Shown: positions 54,893 to 64,000, counted from the stretch's first letter. The stretch is 64,000 bases of DNA from Chlorobiaceae bacterium (GCA_013824085.1 PNNF01000001.1:124001-188000); one strand, 5' to 3'. The notes: a model not told the origin generated them from the letters alone. Numbers and translations: made by a program.

Positions 54893-56548
54893 ATGATTAG
54901 TCATACTAATATTACAGCACCACGAGGAACGAAATTAAGTTGTAAAGGTTGGATACAAGAAGCAGCGCTCAGAATGTTGATGAATAATCTCGATCCAGAA
55001 GTTGCTGAAAATCCTGCCCAGCTTATTGTTTATGGTGGCAAAGGCAAAGCCGCTCGTAATTGGGATTGCTATGATGCGATTGTAAAAGCACTTCAAAATT
55101 TAGAAAATGACGAAACACTTTTAGTTCAATCTGGAAAGCCAGTTGCAATTTTTAAAACACATGAAAATGCTCCACGTGTTATTATCTCAAATTCAATGCT
55201 CGTTCCCAACTGGGCAAACTGGGATGAATTCCGCCGACTTGAAGAACTTGGTTTAACGATGTATGGACAGATGACGGCTGGTAGTTGGATTTACATCGGC
55301 ACTCAGGGAATTCTTCAAGGCACTTATGAAACATTTGTAGAATGCGGAAGAAAACATTTTGATTCAGATTTGTCTGGAAAATTTCTTCTTACTTGTGGCA
55401 TTGGTGGAATGGGTGGAGCACAACCACTTGCAGCAACAATGGCTGGTGCAGCTTTCCTCGGCGTTGATGTTGATTTATCCAGACTTCAAAAAAGAGTAGA
55501 AACGGGATACCTTGATGTTATTGCAAACGGTCTTGATGAAGCACTTCAATTAGTTCTAAAAGCTAAAGAAAATAAAACTCCTCTCTCGGTTGGCTTAGTT
55601 GGTAATGCGGGCGAAGTTCTTTCTGAAATTCTTGAAAAAAATATTCTTCCTGATATTGTTACAGATCAAACATCAGCACATGATACTTTGAATGGTTACG
55701 TTCCAATGGGGATGAGTTTTGAAGAAGCAAAAGAGTTAAGAAAAAATTCGCCTGAAAAATATATTTCACTTTCAAAACAAACAATAGTGAAGCACTTAAT
55801 CTCAATGTTGGAATTTAAACGACGAGGTGCTATCGTATTTGATTATGGAAATAATATTAGAGGCGAAGCTAAAGCTAATGGAGTTGAAAATGCTTTTGAC
55901 ATTCCAGGATTTGTTCCAGAATATATTCGTCCACTTTTTTGTGATGGTAAAGGTCCATTTAGATGGGCTGCACTTTCTGGAGATCCAAATGATATTCTTG
56001 TTACTGATGAAGCTGTAAAGAATGCTTTTCCTGAAAATAAATCTCTGATAAATTGGATTAATCTTGCACAGAAAAAAATTCACTTTCAAGGATTACCAGC
56101 GCGTATTTGTTGGCTTGGATACGGAGAGCGTGCAAAGATGGGAAAAATATTTAATGACTTAGTAGCTTCGGGAAAAGTCTCTGCACCTATTGTTATTGGT
56201 CGCGATCATTTAGATTGTGGCTCTGTTGCTTCACCTTATAGAGAGACGGAAGCAATGTTGGACGGAAGTGACGCGATTGCTGATTGGCCAATACTAAATT
56301 CAATGTTGCATTGCATTGGTGGTGCAAGCTGGGTTTCGATTCATCACGGCGGTGGAGTTGGTATTGGTAATTCGATTCACTCAGGAATGGTAGTTGTTGC
56401 AGATGGTTCTGAAGATGCCGCAATAAGATTGCAAAGAGTTTTGACTTATGATCCTGGAATGGGAATTGTTCGACACGTGGATGCGGGATATGAACGGGCA
56501 ATTTCAAATGCCAAAGTAGAGCAAATCAATATTCCAATGATGAGATAA
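54893..56548 (+). CDS. hutU: Urocanate hydratase
   Basis: The 551-aa NAD-dependent enzyme converts urocanate to imidazolonepropionate in histidine degradation. Family blocks are [103 protein letters not shown] and [18 protein letters not shown] 54893 is chosen over an earlier TTG because GAAGGT lies just before it. hutH, hutI and hutG are not in the window. Confidence 0.97.
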   Translation: MISHTNITAPRGTKLSCKGWIQEAALRMLMNNLDPEVAENPAQLIVYGGKGKAARNWDCYDAIVKALQNLENDETLLVQSGKPVAIFKTHENAPRVIISNSMLVPNWANWDEFRRLEELGLTMYGQMTAGSWIYIGTQGILQGTYETFVECGRKHFDSDLSGKFLLTCGIGGMGGAQPLAATMAGAAFLGVDVDLSRLQKRVETGYLDVIANGLDEALQLVLKAKENKTPLSVGLVGNAGEVLSEILEKNILPDIVTDQTSAHDTLNGYVPMGMSFEEAKELRKNSPEKYISLSKQTIVKHLISMLEFKRRGAIVFDYGNNIRGEAKANGVENAFDIPGFVPEYIRPLFCDGKGPFRWAALSGDPNDILVTDEAVKNAFPENKSLINWINLAQKKIHFQGLPARICWLGYGERAKMGKIFNDLVASGKVSAPIVIGRDHLDCGSVASPYRETEAMLDGSDAIADWPILNSMLHCIGGASWVSIHHGGGVGIGNSIHSGMVVVADGSEDAAIRLQRVLTYDPGMGIVRHVDAGYERAISNAKVEQINIPMMR

Positions 56549-56927
56549 ATAAAACACTAATTTGTTTTTTTTACAAAGAGATTATTACCTTCATTGAAAG
56601 CTCTGGAGATGTTTTATCTTCTTATGACATGCAAGGTGTGGATAAAGGATGAAGTTGAGCAACATTAAGATTTTATCAAAAATATTTATCTGATAAAATT
56701 TTATTAAAAAAAATAGAATCATAATCTCATCGAAAAAATATTCACTTTCCCTTTTATTTCAATTATCAGTTTATTTTGGATACTAAAATTTCATAAATAA
56801 AAAAGCAAATTCATCTCATCTTTTCTTTTTTTTTGATTTTAAGTTCACTTAATTTGGTATGTAAATATTTAAAATTTTGCGTATTAATTTATTTCGAAAA
56901 GACTATTCGAAAACAAATGGAGGTATT
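56549..56927 (+). other. 380-nt intergenic region, AT-rich, possible weak terminator
   Basis: No gene is visible. An AT-only hairpin TTTTATCA/TGATAAAA (56671-56698) followed by TTTTATT could weakly terminate hutU transcription. A 38-codon open stretch without a start codon ends at TGA 56650. The right part must contain the serA promoter; no consensus stands out. Confidence 0.5.
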
Positions 56928-58118
56928 ATGAAAATGAAAGTACTTGTTGCAGATGCCTTTCCTGAAAAATATTTGGATGAATTTAAGGAAATGGGTCTTG
57001 AAGTTATTTATTCCCCGAAAGCGGGAGAAAACGATTTGCCAGAAGCCGCAAAAGAAGTTGATATCCTTGTTGTTCGCTCCACTGTTGTCAATTCTAAAAC
57101 AATCCAAGATTCAAAAAATCTAAATTTAATTATTCGCGCTGGAGCTGGAGTTAATAACATTGACGTATCGGCAGCTAATCAAAAAGGAATTTATGTAGCT
57201 AACTGTCCCGGAATGAATTCTATAGCGGTAGCTGAGCTTGCAATTGGTCTTATGATTTCTCTTGACAGAAGAATTCCATCAAATGTTATTGATTTTAAAA
57301 ATGGTGTTTGGAACAAAGGTGAATATTCAAAAGCTGAAGGGCTATACGGTAAAACCCTTGCTATTATTGGTGTTGGTGCTATTGGCAAAGAAGTAGCAAA
57401 AAGAGCTTTAGCTATGGGAATGAACGTTTATGGAAAAGATATTTCAAGAATTGAAGGCGTTGCTATTAAAGATTTTTCTGAGATGGATCAGATTCTTCCA
57501 ATGGCTGATGTTATTTCAATTCACTTGCCATCTACTCCGCAGACAAAAGGATTGTTCGACAAAAAAATGTTTAGCTACTTGAAGAAAGGTGCTTTACTAA
57601 TAAACACTGCAAGAGCAGAAGTTATTGATGAAGACGCTATGATTGAAGCGATAAACGAAAAAAGTATCAGAGTGGCTCTTGATGTTTTCAAAGGCGAACC
57701 AGAAGATAAAAAAGGAACTGTTACATCTAAACTACAAAACAATCCTAATGTTTATGTTACTCATCATATTGGGGCATCAACTGAACAAGCACAAAATGCA
57801 GTTGCTGAAGAGACCGTTAGAATAATTAAACAATATATTGAAAGTGGACTAATAGCTCACTGGGTAAACAGAGCAAAAATTACTGATGCAAAATATCAAC
57901 TCGTAGTAAAACATTTTGATAGACCAGGAGTGCTTGCTTCTATTCTTCATGTTATTCGTCAAGGAAACATCAACATTGAAGAGATAGAGAATATTATTTT
58001 CCAAGGTGGCGTTGTTGCTTGTTGTACTATGAAATTAAAATCTGAAGTTACTCCTGAAATGTTGAAAGAAATGAAAGAAAATGCTGACGTTATAAGCATC
58101 TCATTTATGGCGTTATAA
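56928..58118 (+). CDS. serA: D-3-phosphoglycerate dehydrogenase with ACT domain
   Basis: The 396-aa enzyme makes 3-phosphohydroxypyruvate for serine synthesis. It has a substrate-binding/NAD domain with IIGVGAIGKEVAKRAL, LINTARAEVIDEDAM (catalytic Arg), THHIGASTEQAQ (catalytic His) and a C-terminal ACT domain (about 320-396, FDRPGVLASILHVIRQGNIN), the usual feedback site for serine. The start at 56928 is fixed by TGGAGG six bases upstream; an earlier in-frame extension lacks a site. A strong terminator follows. Confidence 0.95.
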   Translation: MKMKVLVADAFPEKYLDEFKEMGLEVIYSPKAGENDLPEAAKEVDILVVRSTVVNSKTIQDSKNLNLIIRAGAGVNNIDVSAANQKGIYVANCPGMNSIAVAELAIGLMISLDRRIPSNVIDFKNGVWNKGEYSKAEGLYGKTLAIIGVGAIGKEVAKRALAMGMNVYGKDISRIEGVAIKDFSEMDQILPMADVISIHLPSTPQTKGLFDKKMFSYLKKGALLINTARAEVIDEDAMIEAINEKSIRVALDVFKGEPEDKKGTVTSKLQNNPNVYVTHHIGASTEQAQNAVAEETVRIIKQYIESGLIAHWVNRAKITDAKYQLVVKHFDRPGVLASILHVIRQGNINIEEIENIIFQGGVVACCTMKLKSEVTPEMLKEMKENADVISISFMAL

Positions 58119-58130
58119 AATCGATATCAC

Positions 58131-58170
58131 AAATCTGAGTCTCTTTCATTGGAGCTCAGATTTTTTTTTT
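58131..58170 (+). terminator. Intrinsic terminator after serA
   Basis: AAATCTGAG (58131-58139) pairs with CTCAGATTT (58155-58163) and runs into a block of ten T residues. Confidence 0.9.
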
Positions 58171-58486
58171 GATGAATTACATCTTTCCCACTTTATTTAT
58201 CAGCCTCAAATCTACTTCTTATATTAATAAAATATTTTTTTTAATAGTTATTTTTTCACTGCTAAAAAAAATCTAAAAATTATTTCTAAAAATATTTTGC
58301 AAAAACAAATTCATGGGAATAATTGCATCTCTTTAGTGTATTTATTTTGACACTTTTTTTTTCCGCTAAAAAAAGATTAAATCATTTTTTGGTTTGATTT
58401 TAATAACAATATTTTTTAATTTTTAACCGCATAGATATCTGTTAATCTTGATTTTATTAGCAAATATTTTTTAGTAGGAGTGAATA
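58171..58486 (+). other. Very AT-rich intergenic region upstream of the repeat protein
   Basis: No gene is visible on either strand; the stretch is dominated by A/T runs. It must carry the promoter of the 58487 gene, whose ATG is preceded by TAGGAGTG. No promoter consensus or RNA structure stands out. Confidence 0.5.
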
Positions 58487-60943
58487 ATGAAAAGAATACT
58501 TTTTTTTCCGTTGATTTTTTTTGCCTCATTTATAAATCTAATTGCTCAACCCAACTTACACTCGCCATTAAATAACGCAACGAACATCTCTATTCCTGTC
58601 ACATTTATTTGGGGCAGCGTGCCAGGCTCAACTGGATACACATTACAAATTTCAACTGATGGAGGATTTACAAGTCCTGTAAACATTATAAATACAGGCG
58701 GAAATGATACTACTGAAATCGTTGATACTCCAACACTCACATATAATCAGGCGTATTTTTGGAGAGTCGTGAATAATGGAGGTGACACTTCTAACATAAG
58801 AAATTTTTTTCCATTAATTGTACCATCAGCTCCAACATTGATTTTGCCAGCTGATAACAATACTAATGTGAGATCAAGTCCATATTTTTCTTGGGTAGGA
58901 GGAACAACAGTACCAAATGATACTTTCCAACTTCAGTTAACTCCAGATCCTTCATTCTATTCTGTCGAGCACAATATTTTTACTACAAATTCGCATCATC
59001 AATTGACAGCAGAATTGCCTACAGGTTCTCCATATTTTTGGCGTGTTCGTGGAATTAATAACGCAGGTGCAGGCTCATTCTCCGCAGTCAATCGATTTAG
59101 AGTTAGTATCTCTGGTGATTCATTACCTCCGAGACCTATAATTTCTTTTCCATCTGATTCCATTAGAATTTATACTTTGAATCCTGATCTGAATTGGTAC
59201 ATCAATTTCACACTCGGCGGATATTTATTCCAAATTGAAAAGCGTTCAGACCCAATGTTTACGGGCATTCCTACCGATACAACAAGTTCTCTCGTACTAC
59301 CTTGGTTAAATTTGAATCCGAATACTTTTTATTACTATAAAGTAAGGACAAAACGTTTAGCTGATAGCAGTCTCTCTGAATGGTCTGGACCTGGAATTTT
59401 TCAAACCTTCGAGCTAAGTCCTGTTTCCATCCCAATAAATGCTTATCCGACTAATGGAGTTACAGTTTATCAGACAAATGTAAATTTTAGTTGGTATATC
59501 AACGCTCCATCATTCGGTTTAACTTATGAACTTCAATACGATACTACAACTTCTTTCGCTGGATTCGCTGCAATAACAGGTTTGACATCGACTAGTCATC
59601 AAGTAATGTTAGGAGCAAACAAAACATATTATTGGAGAACAAGAACATACAATGGAACTACAACTTCGGCTTGGTCAACTATTGACACTTTTTTTATTGC
59701 GGATCTTTCTCCACTTAATAACATTGCACTACTTCCAGTAAAATCTTATCCAATACAAGGTGAAGTTGTTTATTCTGATAGCGTTGATTTATACTGGTAT
59801 TTGAATGGTCCTTTTGCAAATTTATCATTTCAAGTAGAGTTCAATTCGACGAATATTTTTTCGGGCGTTCCAACTTATAATAACATAACCACAATGGGCT
59901 TGTTTGATCAATTAGTTCTCAATTTTGGAACAACATATTATTGGCGTGTAAGGTCATTTAATATCAACACAAATCAATTTTCTGCGTGGACAGATGTCGA
60001 TTCATTTTCAGTTGTGGGTGCAGGCGGAAATTCAATTCCTAATTTAGCTTGGCCTATTGGTGGTGCAACTGTTTGGAATACTTCAGTAGATTTAAGTTGG
60101 TGGGTAAACGGTCCTTCACACTTCCTCGATTATGAAATTGAATTTAATTCAACAAATATTTTTTCTGGCATTCCAACATTTTCTAGTGCTGGAAATATCT
60201 ATTCACTAACTAATTTAATTCAAGGTGCAACGTATTATTGGAGAGTCAGAAGTGTAATTGTTCCATTAGGAACTCCCCCTGTTTATTCTGTTTGGAGTCC
60301 TGTAGAATCATTCACAATTTTTACGACTTACTCACCTTCATCGCCAAGGATTGGTGGTCCAGGTGGTGGCATTGTTGTTAATACTACAACACCAATGTTA
60401 TCTTGGTTTTTGGCTACAGCATCACCATTTCAAACTTATGAAATTTCATATTCGCAAAATCCCGACATGAGCAACAGTCAAACCATAACTGACTTAAGAA
60501 GTTTGAATCATAGACTGATTGGATTGAATCCCAACCAGAATTATTATTGGAGAGTTCGTTCAAAAAATCTAAATAATGTTTTGTCACAATTTTCTAATAT
60601 TACTTCATTTAGAGTTGGGAATCTTACTGATATTAAGGTTGAAGAGAATATCCCAACTGAATTTAGTTTATCGCAAAATTTTCCGAATCCGTTTAATCCA
60701 ATTACTGTGATAAACTACAAGCTCCCAATGAAAAGCCAAGTCTCTCTAAAAGTTTATGATATTTTGGGAAGAGTTGTGGCAAGTTTAATTGACGAGGAGC
60801 AATTGGCTGGAGTTTATAATATTGAGTTTAACAGTATTGGTCTAAGTTCAGGAATTTATTTTTATAAGTTAGTCGCTTCTCAGACTTCAGATTCAAGAGT
60901 GAATAATTTTACAGAAACGAGAAAAATGATTTTAATGAGATAG
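58487..60943 (+). CDS. T9SS-secreted protein with about seven fibronectin-like repeats (818 aa)
   Basis: A signal peptide (residues 1-20, ending IAQP) is followed by about seven repeats of roughly 100 residues. Each ends in a (Y/F)YWRVR-type strand: near 88, 180, 280, 381, 482, 581 and 685. Each begins with a 'P.N.a.V..t.v.l.W' strand, typical of fibronectin type III-like modules. Residues about 725-818 are a T9SS type A sorting domain (FSLSQNFPNPFNPITVINYK, VYDILGRVVASLID, SGIYFYKLVAS, final TRKMILMR). Probable surface-exposed structural or adhesive protein; no catalytic domain. TAGGAGTG precedes the ATG. Confidence 0.9.
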   Translation: MKRILFFPLIFFASFINLIAQPNLHSPLNNATNISIPVTFIWGSVPGSTGYTLQISTDGGFTSPVNIINTGGNDTTEIVDTPTLTYNQAYFWRVVNNGGDTSNIRNFFPLIVPSAPTLILPADNNTNVRSSPYFSWVGGTTVPNDTFQLQLTPDPSFYSVEHNIFTTNSHHQLTAELPTGSPYFWRVRGINNAGAGSFSAVNRFRVSISGDSLPPRPIISFPSDSIRIYTLNPDLNWYINFTLGGYLFQIEKRSDPMFTGIPTDTTSSLVLPWLNLNPNTFYYYKVRTKRLADSSLSEWSGPGIFQTFELSPVSIPINAYPTNGVTVYQTNVNFSWYINAPSFGLTYELQYDTTTSFAGFAAITGLTSTSHQVMLGANKTYYWRTRTYNGTTTSAWSTIDTFFIADLSPLNNIALLPVKSYPIQGEVVYSDSVDLYWYLNGPFANLSFQVEFNSTNIFSGVPTYNNITTMGLFDQLVLNFGTTYYWRVRSFNINTNQFSAWTDVDSFSVVGAGGNSIPNLAWPIGGATVWNTSVDLSWWVNGPSHFLDYEIEFNSTNIFSGIPTFSSAGNIYSLTNLIQGATYYWRVRSVIVPLGTPPVYSVWSPVESFTIFTTYSPSSPRIGGPGGGIVVNTTTPMLSWFLATASPFQTYEISYSQNPDMSNSQTITDLRSLNHRLIGLNPNQNYYWRVRSKNLNNVLSQFSNITSFRVGNLTDIKVEENIPTEFSLSQNFPNPFNPITVINYKLPMKSQVSLKVYDILGRVVASLIDEEQLAGVYNIEFNSIGLSSGIYFYKLVASQTSDSRVNNFTETRKMILMR

Positions 60944-60974
60944 ATAGATGAAATTATTCTTGCCCTGATTTATC

Positions 60975-61014
60975 AAGTCGTCGCAGGAGAAATCTTGTGA
61001 CGACTTTATTTTAT
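60975..61014 (+). terminator. Intrinsic terminator after the repeat protein
   Basis: AAGTCGTC (60975-60982) pairs with GACGACTT (60999-61006), with a near-matched extension inside, followed by TATTTTATT. It may also stop the convergent sugar transferase transcript. Confidence 0.75.
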
Positions 61015-61106
61015 TAAGAAATTATCTAACACATAAAAATAAATTGCTCTTACTCAATTCAATCTAAATTCATTCATTACAGAAATATTCAACACCAGTT
61101 TAATTA

Positions 61107-61841
61107 TCATGCGTTATTGTTAAAAATAAAAGTGAATAGTATTAAAATCATAAAACAAAATGTCGCAAAGACAATGGCAGAGTTACCGAAAGCTTTTTTA
61201 TCAAGTTCATCGCTAATATGTGCGTCCTTATGTTTTCCTACGCTGAGCACTTTAACAGTTTCCAAAATAAGGTATAAATCAAAAAGAAGAGATTTTTCTT
61301 CCTCATAAAAACTATCCATTTTAATTAAATGAGATATTGAAAAATCATCATCTTTGTTCACTTGCCATAGTCCCGTAATTCCGGCTTTACTTTTTAGCTT
61401 TGACCTTTTTTCTGATAGCTCGGGAAATAATTTTTCTATTTTTTCCAATTCCGAAATAGCCAATGGACGAGGTCCAACAAAGCTCATATCTCCTTTTAAG
61501 ATATTTAATAATTGAGGCAATTCATCTAAACCAGATTTTCTTAGAAAAGATCCAATTTGTGATACACTATTTCCATTTTCGCGTTTACTTAATATCTGAT
61601 TACTTTTTGATTCTAATGAAGTTAAATTATCTTTCAAAGTTCTAAGCTTAAATAACTTAAATCGCCTTCCTTTTAAGCTCAAAGAACGCTCTTGCAAAAA
61701 AATTGGATTACTCCCCGTATCAATAAATACTACTACTAAAACAATTATGATAAAGGGGAGCAGAATGAATAATAAAAAAAGTGCAACGAAAAATTCACTG
61801 ATTCTTTTTAATATCAAATATGTTGTCAATTCGGATTGCAA
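61107..61841 (-). CDS. Bacterial sugar-phosphate transferase (244 aa) with extra C-terminal helix
   Basis: This is a polyprenyl-phosphate sugar-1-phosphate transferase of the PF02397 type. It has an N-terminal hydrophobic hairpin (residues about 16-37), then LQERSLSLKGRRFKLFKLRT, FLRKSGLDELPQLLNILKGD, SFVGPRPLA and ITGLWQVN. These enzymes start exopolysaccharide or O-antigen subunits by loading a sugar phosphate on undecaprenyl phosphate. After the family's usual end there is an additional hydrophobic helix (about 218-240), which is unusual. The start is TTG; no ATG is available. No other glycan genes are adjacent. Confidence 0.88.
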   Translation of the reverse strand: MQSELTTYLILKRISEFFVALFLLFILLPFIIIVLVVVFIDTGSNPIFLQERSLSLKGRRFKLFKLRTLKDNLTSLESKSNQILSKRENGNSVSQIGSFLRKSGLDELPQLLNILKGDMSFVGPRPLAISELEKIEKLFPELSEKRSKLKSKAGITGLWQVNKDDDFSISHLIKMDSFYEEEKSLLFDLYLILETVKVLSVGKHKDAHISDELDKKAFGNSAIVFATFCFMILILFTFIFNNNA

Positions 61842-62021
61842 ATGTAAATTTTTATTCTTAAAATTTTTGAAAATAATTTCAACTATAAAATATAAATGTT
61901 TCTTTTATTTTTTATGCACTAATATTAACAATCTTTTTTTTGCGAAGTGATTTTTTTAAGTATTGAATATCTATTTTTGATGACTTTTATTTAATTGAAT
62001 ACCGAAAAAATTTTATAAAAA

Positions 62022-62059
62022 ATAAAAAAGCCAACTTGAAATTTACTCTCAAGCTGGCT
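62022..62059 (-). terminator. Intrinsic terminator after the DUF302 gene
   Basis: Read on the - strand, AGCCAGCTTGA (62059-62049) pairs with TCAAGTTGGCT (62039-62029) with one G-U, followed by TTTTTTATT. Confidence 0.85.
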
Positions 62060-62080
62060 AAAAGCTTTCTTAAAAAATAA

Positions 62081-62581
62081 TTATTTTTTTGCAGCTAATT
62101 TTTTTACTACATCTTCAATAATTCTATCAACATCGTTTGCTGACTGTAAAATCACATCTGCTAATTCTTTCTCAAACATCGGAGCAAATGCTTTTGCGTT
62201 CATTCTACCTATTACAACTTTACCAGTGCTCGTTTGATAAATACTAACTCTGCAAGGCATAATTGGTGTAACAAAACGAAACTCATCTTTTGATAAAATA
62301 GCAGCACTATATTTTCCACTGCATACATCAAATATTAATACTGGAGCAACTGTAAAGCCTCTCTCAGATAATATGCCAGCCATATTTGTCATATTCAAAA
62401 TACTCCAACCATTTGCAGTTACTTCTTCTTTAAATTTTTTCACAGTTTCTGAAAGTCCACTTGGGCTAGTTGTTTCAGTAAACATTTGCATACGCCCGTC
62501 TTGTGCGGATACTGGATTACTTAATGCAATTAATAAAAAGAAAACAATTGCTAAAGTTGATTTTAATTGTCTCATTGTCAA
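62081..62581 (-). CDS. Secreted DUF302-domain protein (166 aa)
   Basis: A signal peptide (residues 1-26, ending VSAQ) precedes a DUF302 domain: SGLSETVKKFKEEVTANGWS, VAPVLIFDVCSGKYSAAIL, VTPIMPCRVSIYQTSTGKVV. The fold is a small alpha-beta sandwich of unknown role, often with a Cys (here Cys in FDVCSG and in MPCRV). The last residues are Lys/Ala-rich. It is a single-gene unit with its own terminator, divergent from the porin gene. Confidence 0.85.
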   Translation of the reverse strand: MTMRQLKSTLAIVFFLLIALSNPVSAQDGRMQMFTETTSPSGLSETVKKFKEEVTANGWSILNMTNMAGILSERGFTVAPVLIFDVCSGKYSAAILSKDEFRFVTPIMPCRVSIYQTSTGKVVIGRMNAKAFAPMFEKELADVILQSANDVDRIIEDVVKKLAAKK

Positions 62582-62882
62582 AACTCCTTTAATATGATAT
62601 AAATTAATTTGTTGTCCGAATAATCGTCAATTGATTTTTTCCTGAAGAATTTTCAATTCATAACTTCGGTTATTGTAGTGAGTGAGATACTCTAACTAAA
62701 AAAAGGATTCAGAAAAAAAATTTATCTATTCCGAAATTATTAAGCGATTGATTAAAACATTTTTTTTGAATCCCGACCAACAAAAAATTATCTAACCGAT
62801 TGAACTACAAAATATTCTATCTTAAAATTAATTGTCGGAAATAGATAGCGTAGTGTTTTAATCAAATTAAATTGGAGTTATA
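62582..62882. other. Divergent promoter region, about 300 nt
   Basis: This gap separates the leftward DUF302 gene from the rightward porin gene and must hold both promoters. A 5-bp hairpin with a TTCG loop (ATAAC-TTCG-GTTAT, 62660-62673) is the only notable structure. No gene is visible. Confidence 0.5.
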
Positions 62883-64000
62883 ATGAAATTATTTTTAGTT
62901 TTATTTTTATTAATAGGTATGACAACTTTTGCTCAAGAGTCTGATTTTAAGGTGCTAGGACAAATCCAAATGCGCAGTGAAATTGACGGAAGAGATTTCT
63001 CGAACAAGACAAGACCATTATTTTTTTCAACATTACGGACACGACTCGGAGTCGAAAAAAATATTTCAGAAAATTTATATGTACTAATACAGATACAAGA
63101 TTCAAGAGTATTCGGTGTTGAAGGCTCGCCAAGTGCAAATATTAACAATATTGATCTTCATCAAGCTTTTGTTAGAATTAAAAATCCATTTGAATTACCA
63201 TTAACTTTTCAAGCTGGTCGATTCCCTATCTCATACGGTACTGAAAGATTTATTGGACCTTCTAACTGGAATTTGTTTGATAGAAATTTCACAGGAGTGC
63301 GTGCAAGTTTCGACTTAGGAATTAAATTTGATCTTTTTGCTTTAACATTGAATGATCGACAAACTAATATTACTAATGCGACAAGTAATGTTTATCCATA
63401 TCCATCACGACCTGATACAAGTAGCTCGCTCTACGGATTGTTTCTTTCTCACAAATTAAATGATGCAAACCGAATTGTTCTATTAACATATTATGATATT
63501 AACAGAAAAAATATTATTGCAGGCGAAAATTCTTTTGAAAGAACTACAGTTGCACTTACACACTTTGGAGATTATGAAAATCTATCTACAATAGTTGAAG
63601 GAGCTTATCAGTTTGGAATTGAAAGCGGTAAAGATGTTTCAGCATATACTGTTTCTGCTTCGGGTAGATACAAAGTAGGTTCTTCATTTTTTGGAGCAGG
63701 AGTTGATCTCAATTCTGGTACTGAAACTGGAGCAACTGAAATGAACACGTTCCAAGTGGTCTATGGCTCAAGAAATAGATTCTATGGATTCATGGATTAT
63801 TTTATTATTATGCCTGCCAATACTGATAATGCTGGTGTTAATAATTATTATTTGACTTATGAATTAGCTCCAAAGAATTCAAAATTTTCTTATACCGCTG
63901 CAGTTAATCACTTTACAACAAATCAAACAAGAAATGATTTATCTACTCTTGGACAAGAGCTTGATTTAACAATCAGATATAATCTAGTAAAAGGGACAAC
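62883..64000 (+). CDS. Outer-membrane porin, alginate-export-like, 3' end beyond the window
   Basis: The frame is open from ATG 62883 to the window edge (about 372 codons). A signal peptide (residues 1-17, ending TFAQ) is followed by beta-barrel strands: VLGQIQMRSEIDGRDFSNKT, FFSTLRTRLGVEKNISENLY, VLIQIQDSRVFG, AFVRIKNPFELPLTFQAGRF, PISYGTERFIGP. The RTRLG...QDSR...GR(F/Q)...YG series is typical of the alginate-export/AlgE-like porin group in Bacteroidota. TTGGAGTT lies just before the start. The transported compound cannot be read from sequence. Confidence 0.87.
   Translation, partial: MKLFLVLFLLIGMTTFAQESDFKVLGQIQMRSEIDGRDFSNKTRPLFFSTLRTRLGVEKNISENLYVLIQIQDSRVFGVEGSPSANINNIDLHQAFVRIKNPFELPLTFQAGRFPISYGTERFIGPSNWNLFDRNFTGVRASFDLGIKFDLFALTLNDRQTNITNATSNVYPYPSRPDTSSSLYGLFLSHKLNDANRIVLLTYYDINRKNIIAGENSFERTTVALTHFGDYENLSTIVEGAYQFGIESGKDVSAYTVSASGRYKVGSSFFGAGVDLNSGTETGATEMNTFQVVYGSRNRFYGFMDYFIIMPANTDNAGVNNYYLTYELAPKNSKFSYTAAVNHFTTNQTRNDLSTLGQELDLTIRYNLVKGT

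Noticed and set aside
62660-62673. ATAAC-TTCG-GTTAT hairpin as a terminator or riboswitch
   Set aside because: Five base pairs with no T run and no further conserved structure; recorded only as a feature of the divergent promoter gap.
62933-63148. Two short overlapping open frames on the - strand
   Set aside because: They are antisense to the porin gene starting at 62883, which has a signal peptide, ribosome binding site and barrel pattern.

Overview
The window is an AT-rich bacterial chromosome segment dominated by housekeeping genes. Two proteins (50691-51620 and 58487-60943) end in a type IX secretion (T9SS) sorting domain carrying the 'FPNPFNP' signature. Together with weak Shine-Dalgarno use, loose lipoboxes and many TPR and Ig-like envelope proteins, this points to the Bacteroidota/Chlorobiota (FCB) group, most probably Ignavibacteria. 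There is no rRNA operon, transposase, CRISPR array, prophage or clear recent acquisition.

Layout. The left edge holds the 3' part of a NamZ/DUF1343 gene on the + strand. From 511 to 44606 almost everything reads leftward (- strand): an Ig-like lipoprotein, mltG, chorismate mutase, tsaD, proline dehydrogenase, pheA, coaE, rny, a 6S RNA, zapA, a coiled-coil gene, pheT, pheS, rplT, rpmI, infC, thrS, tRNA-Val(GAC) and tRNA-Leu(UAA). Next come a flavin reductase, recX-recA-thpR-cinA-pgpA-pgsA-DUF971-purC, an AbgT transporter, phoH, a LysM/lipoprotein pair, radC, a TPR plus type I periplasmic-binding protein, a TPR protein, guaA, gcvH, accC-accB, TPR and PHP proteins, dapF, tmRNA, a cobalamin adenosyltransferase, ygfZ, a hypothetical lipoprotein, an M20 peptidase and a secreted propeller-like protein. 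One NUDIX gene (17552-17971) interrupts on the + strand.

From 44691 the strands alternate. Two tandem LptF/LptG-type permeases (+) converge on a leftward envelope block: outer-membrane protein, large surface lipoprotein, T9SS cargo, DUF3467 and a TPR lipoprotein. Then come add, a 112-aa unknown, hutU and serA (+), a seven-repeat T9SS-secreted protein (+), an orphan sugar-phosphate transferase (-), a DUF302 protein (-) and the 5' part of an outer-membrane porin (+) cut by the right edge.

Genes work together in recognisable sets. thrS-infC-rpmI-rplT-pheS-pheT is a translation cluster running into cell division (zapA) and RNA metabolism (6S RNA, rny). Chorismate mutase and prephenate dehydratase supply phenylalanine. 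recA/recX/cinA sit with phospholipid synthesis (pgsA/pgpA), and accB/accC supply malonyl-CoA. The most useful results beyond routine annotation are three. infC has no ATG, GTG or TTG start and most likely begins at ATC (14122). A 6S RNA fills the zapA-rny gap. A complete tmRNA encodes the tag GENTYALAA. I found no convincing wholly new system. The best candidates for uncharacterised biology are the envelope block at 44691-51620, the LpoA-like protein at 28809-30551 and the small gene coupled to hutU.
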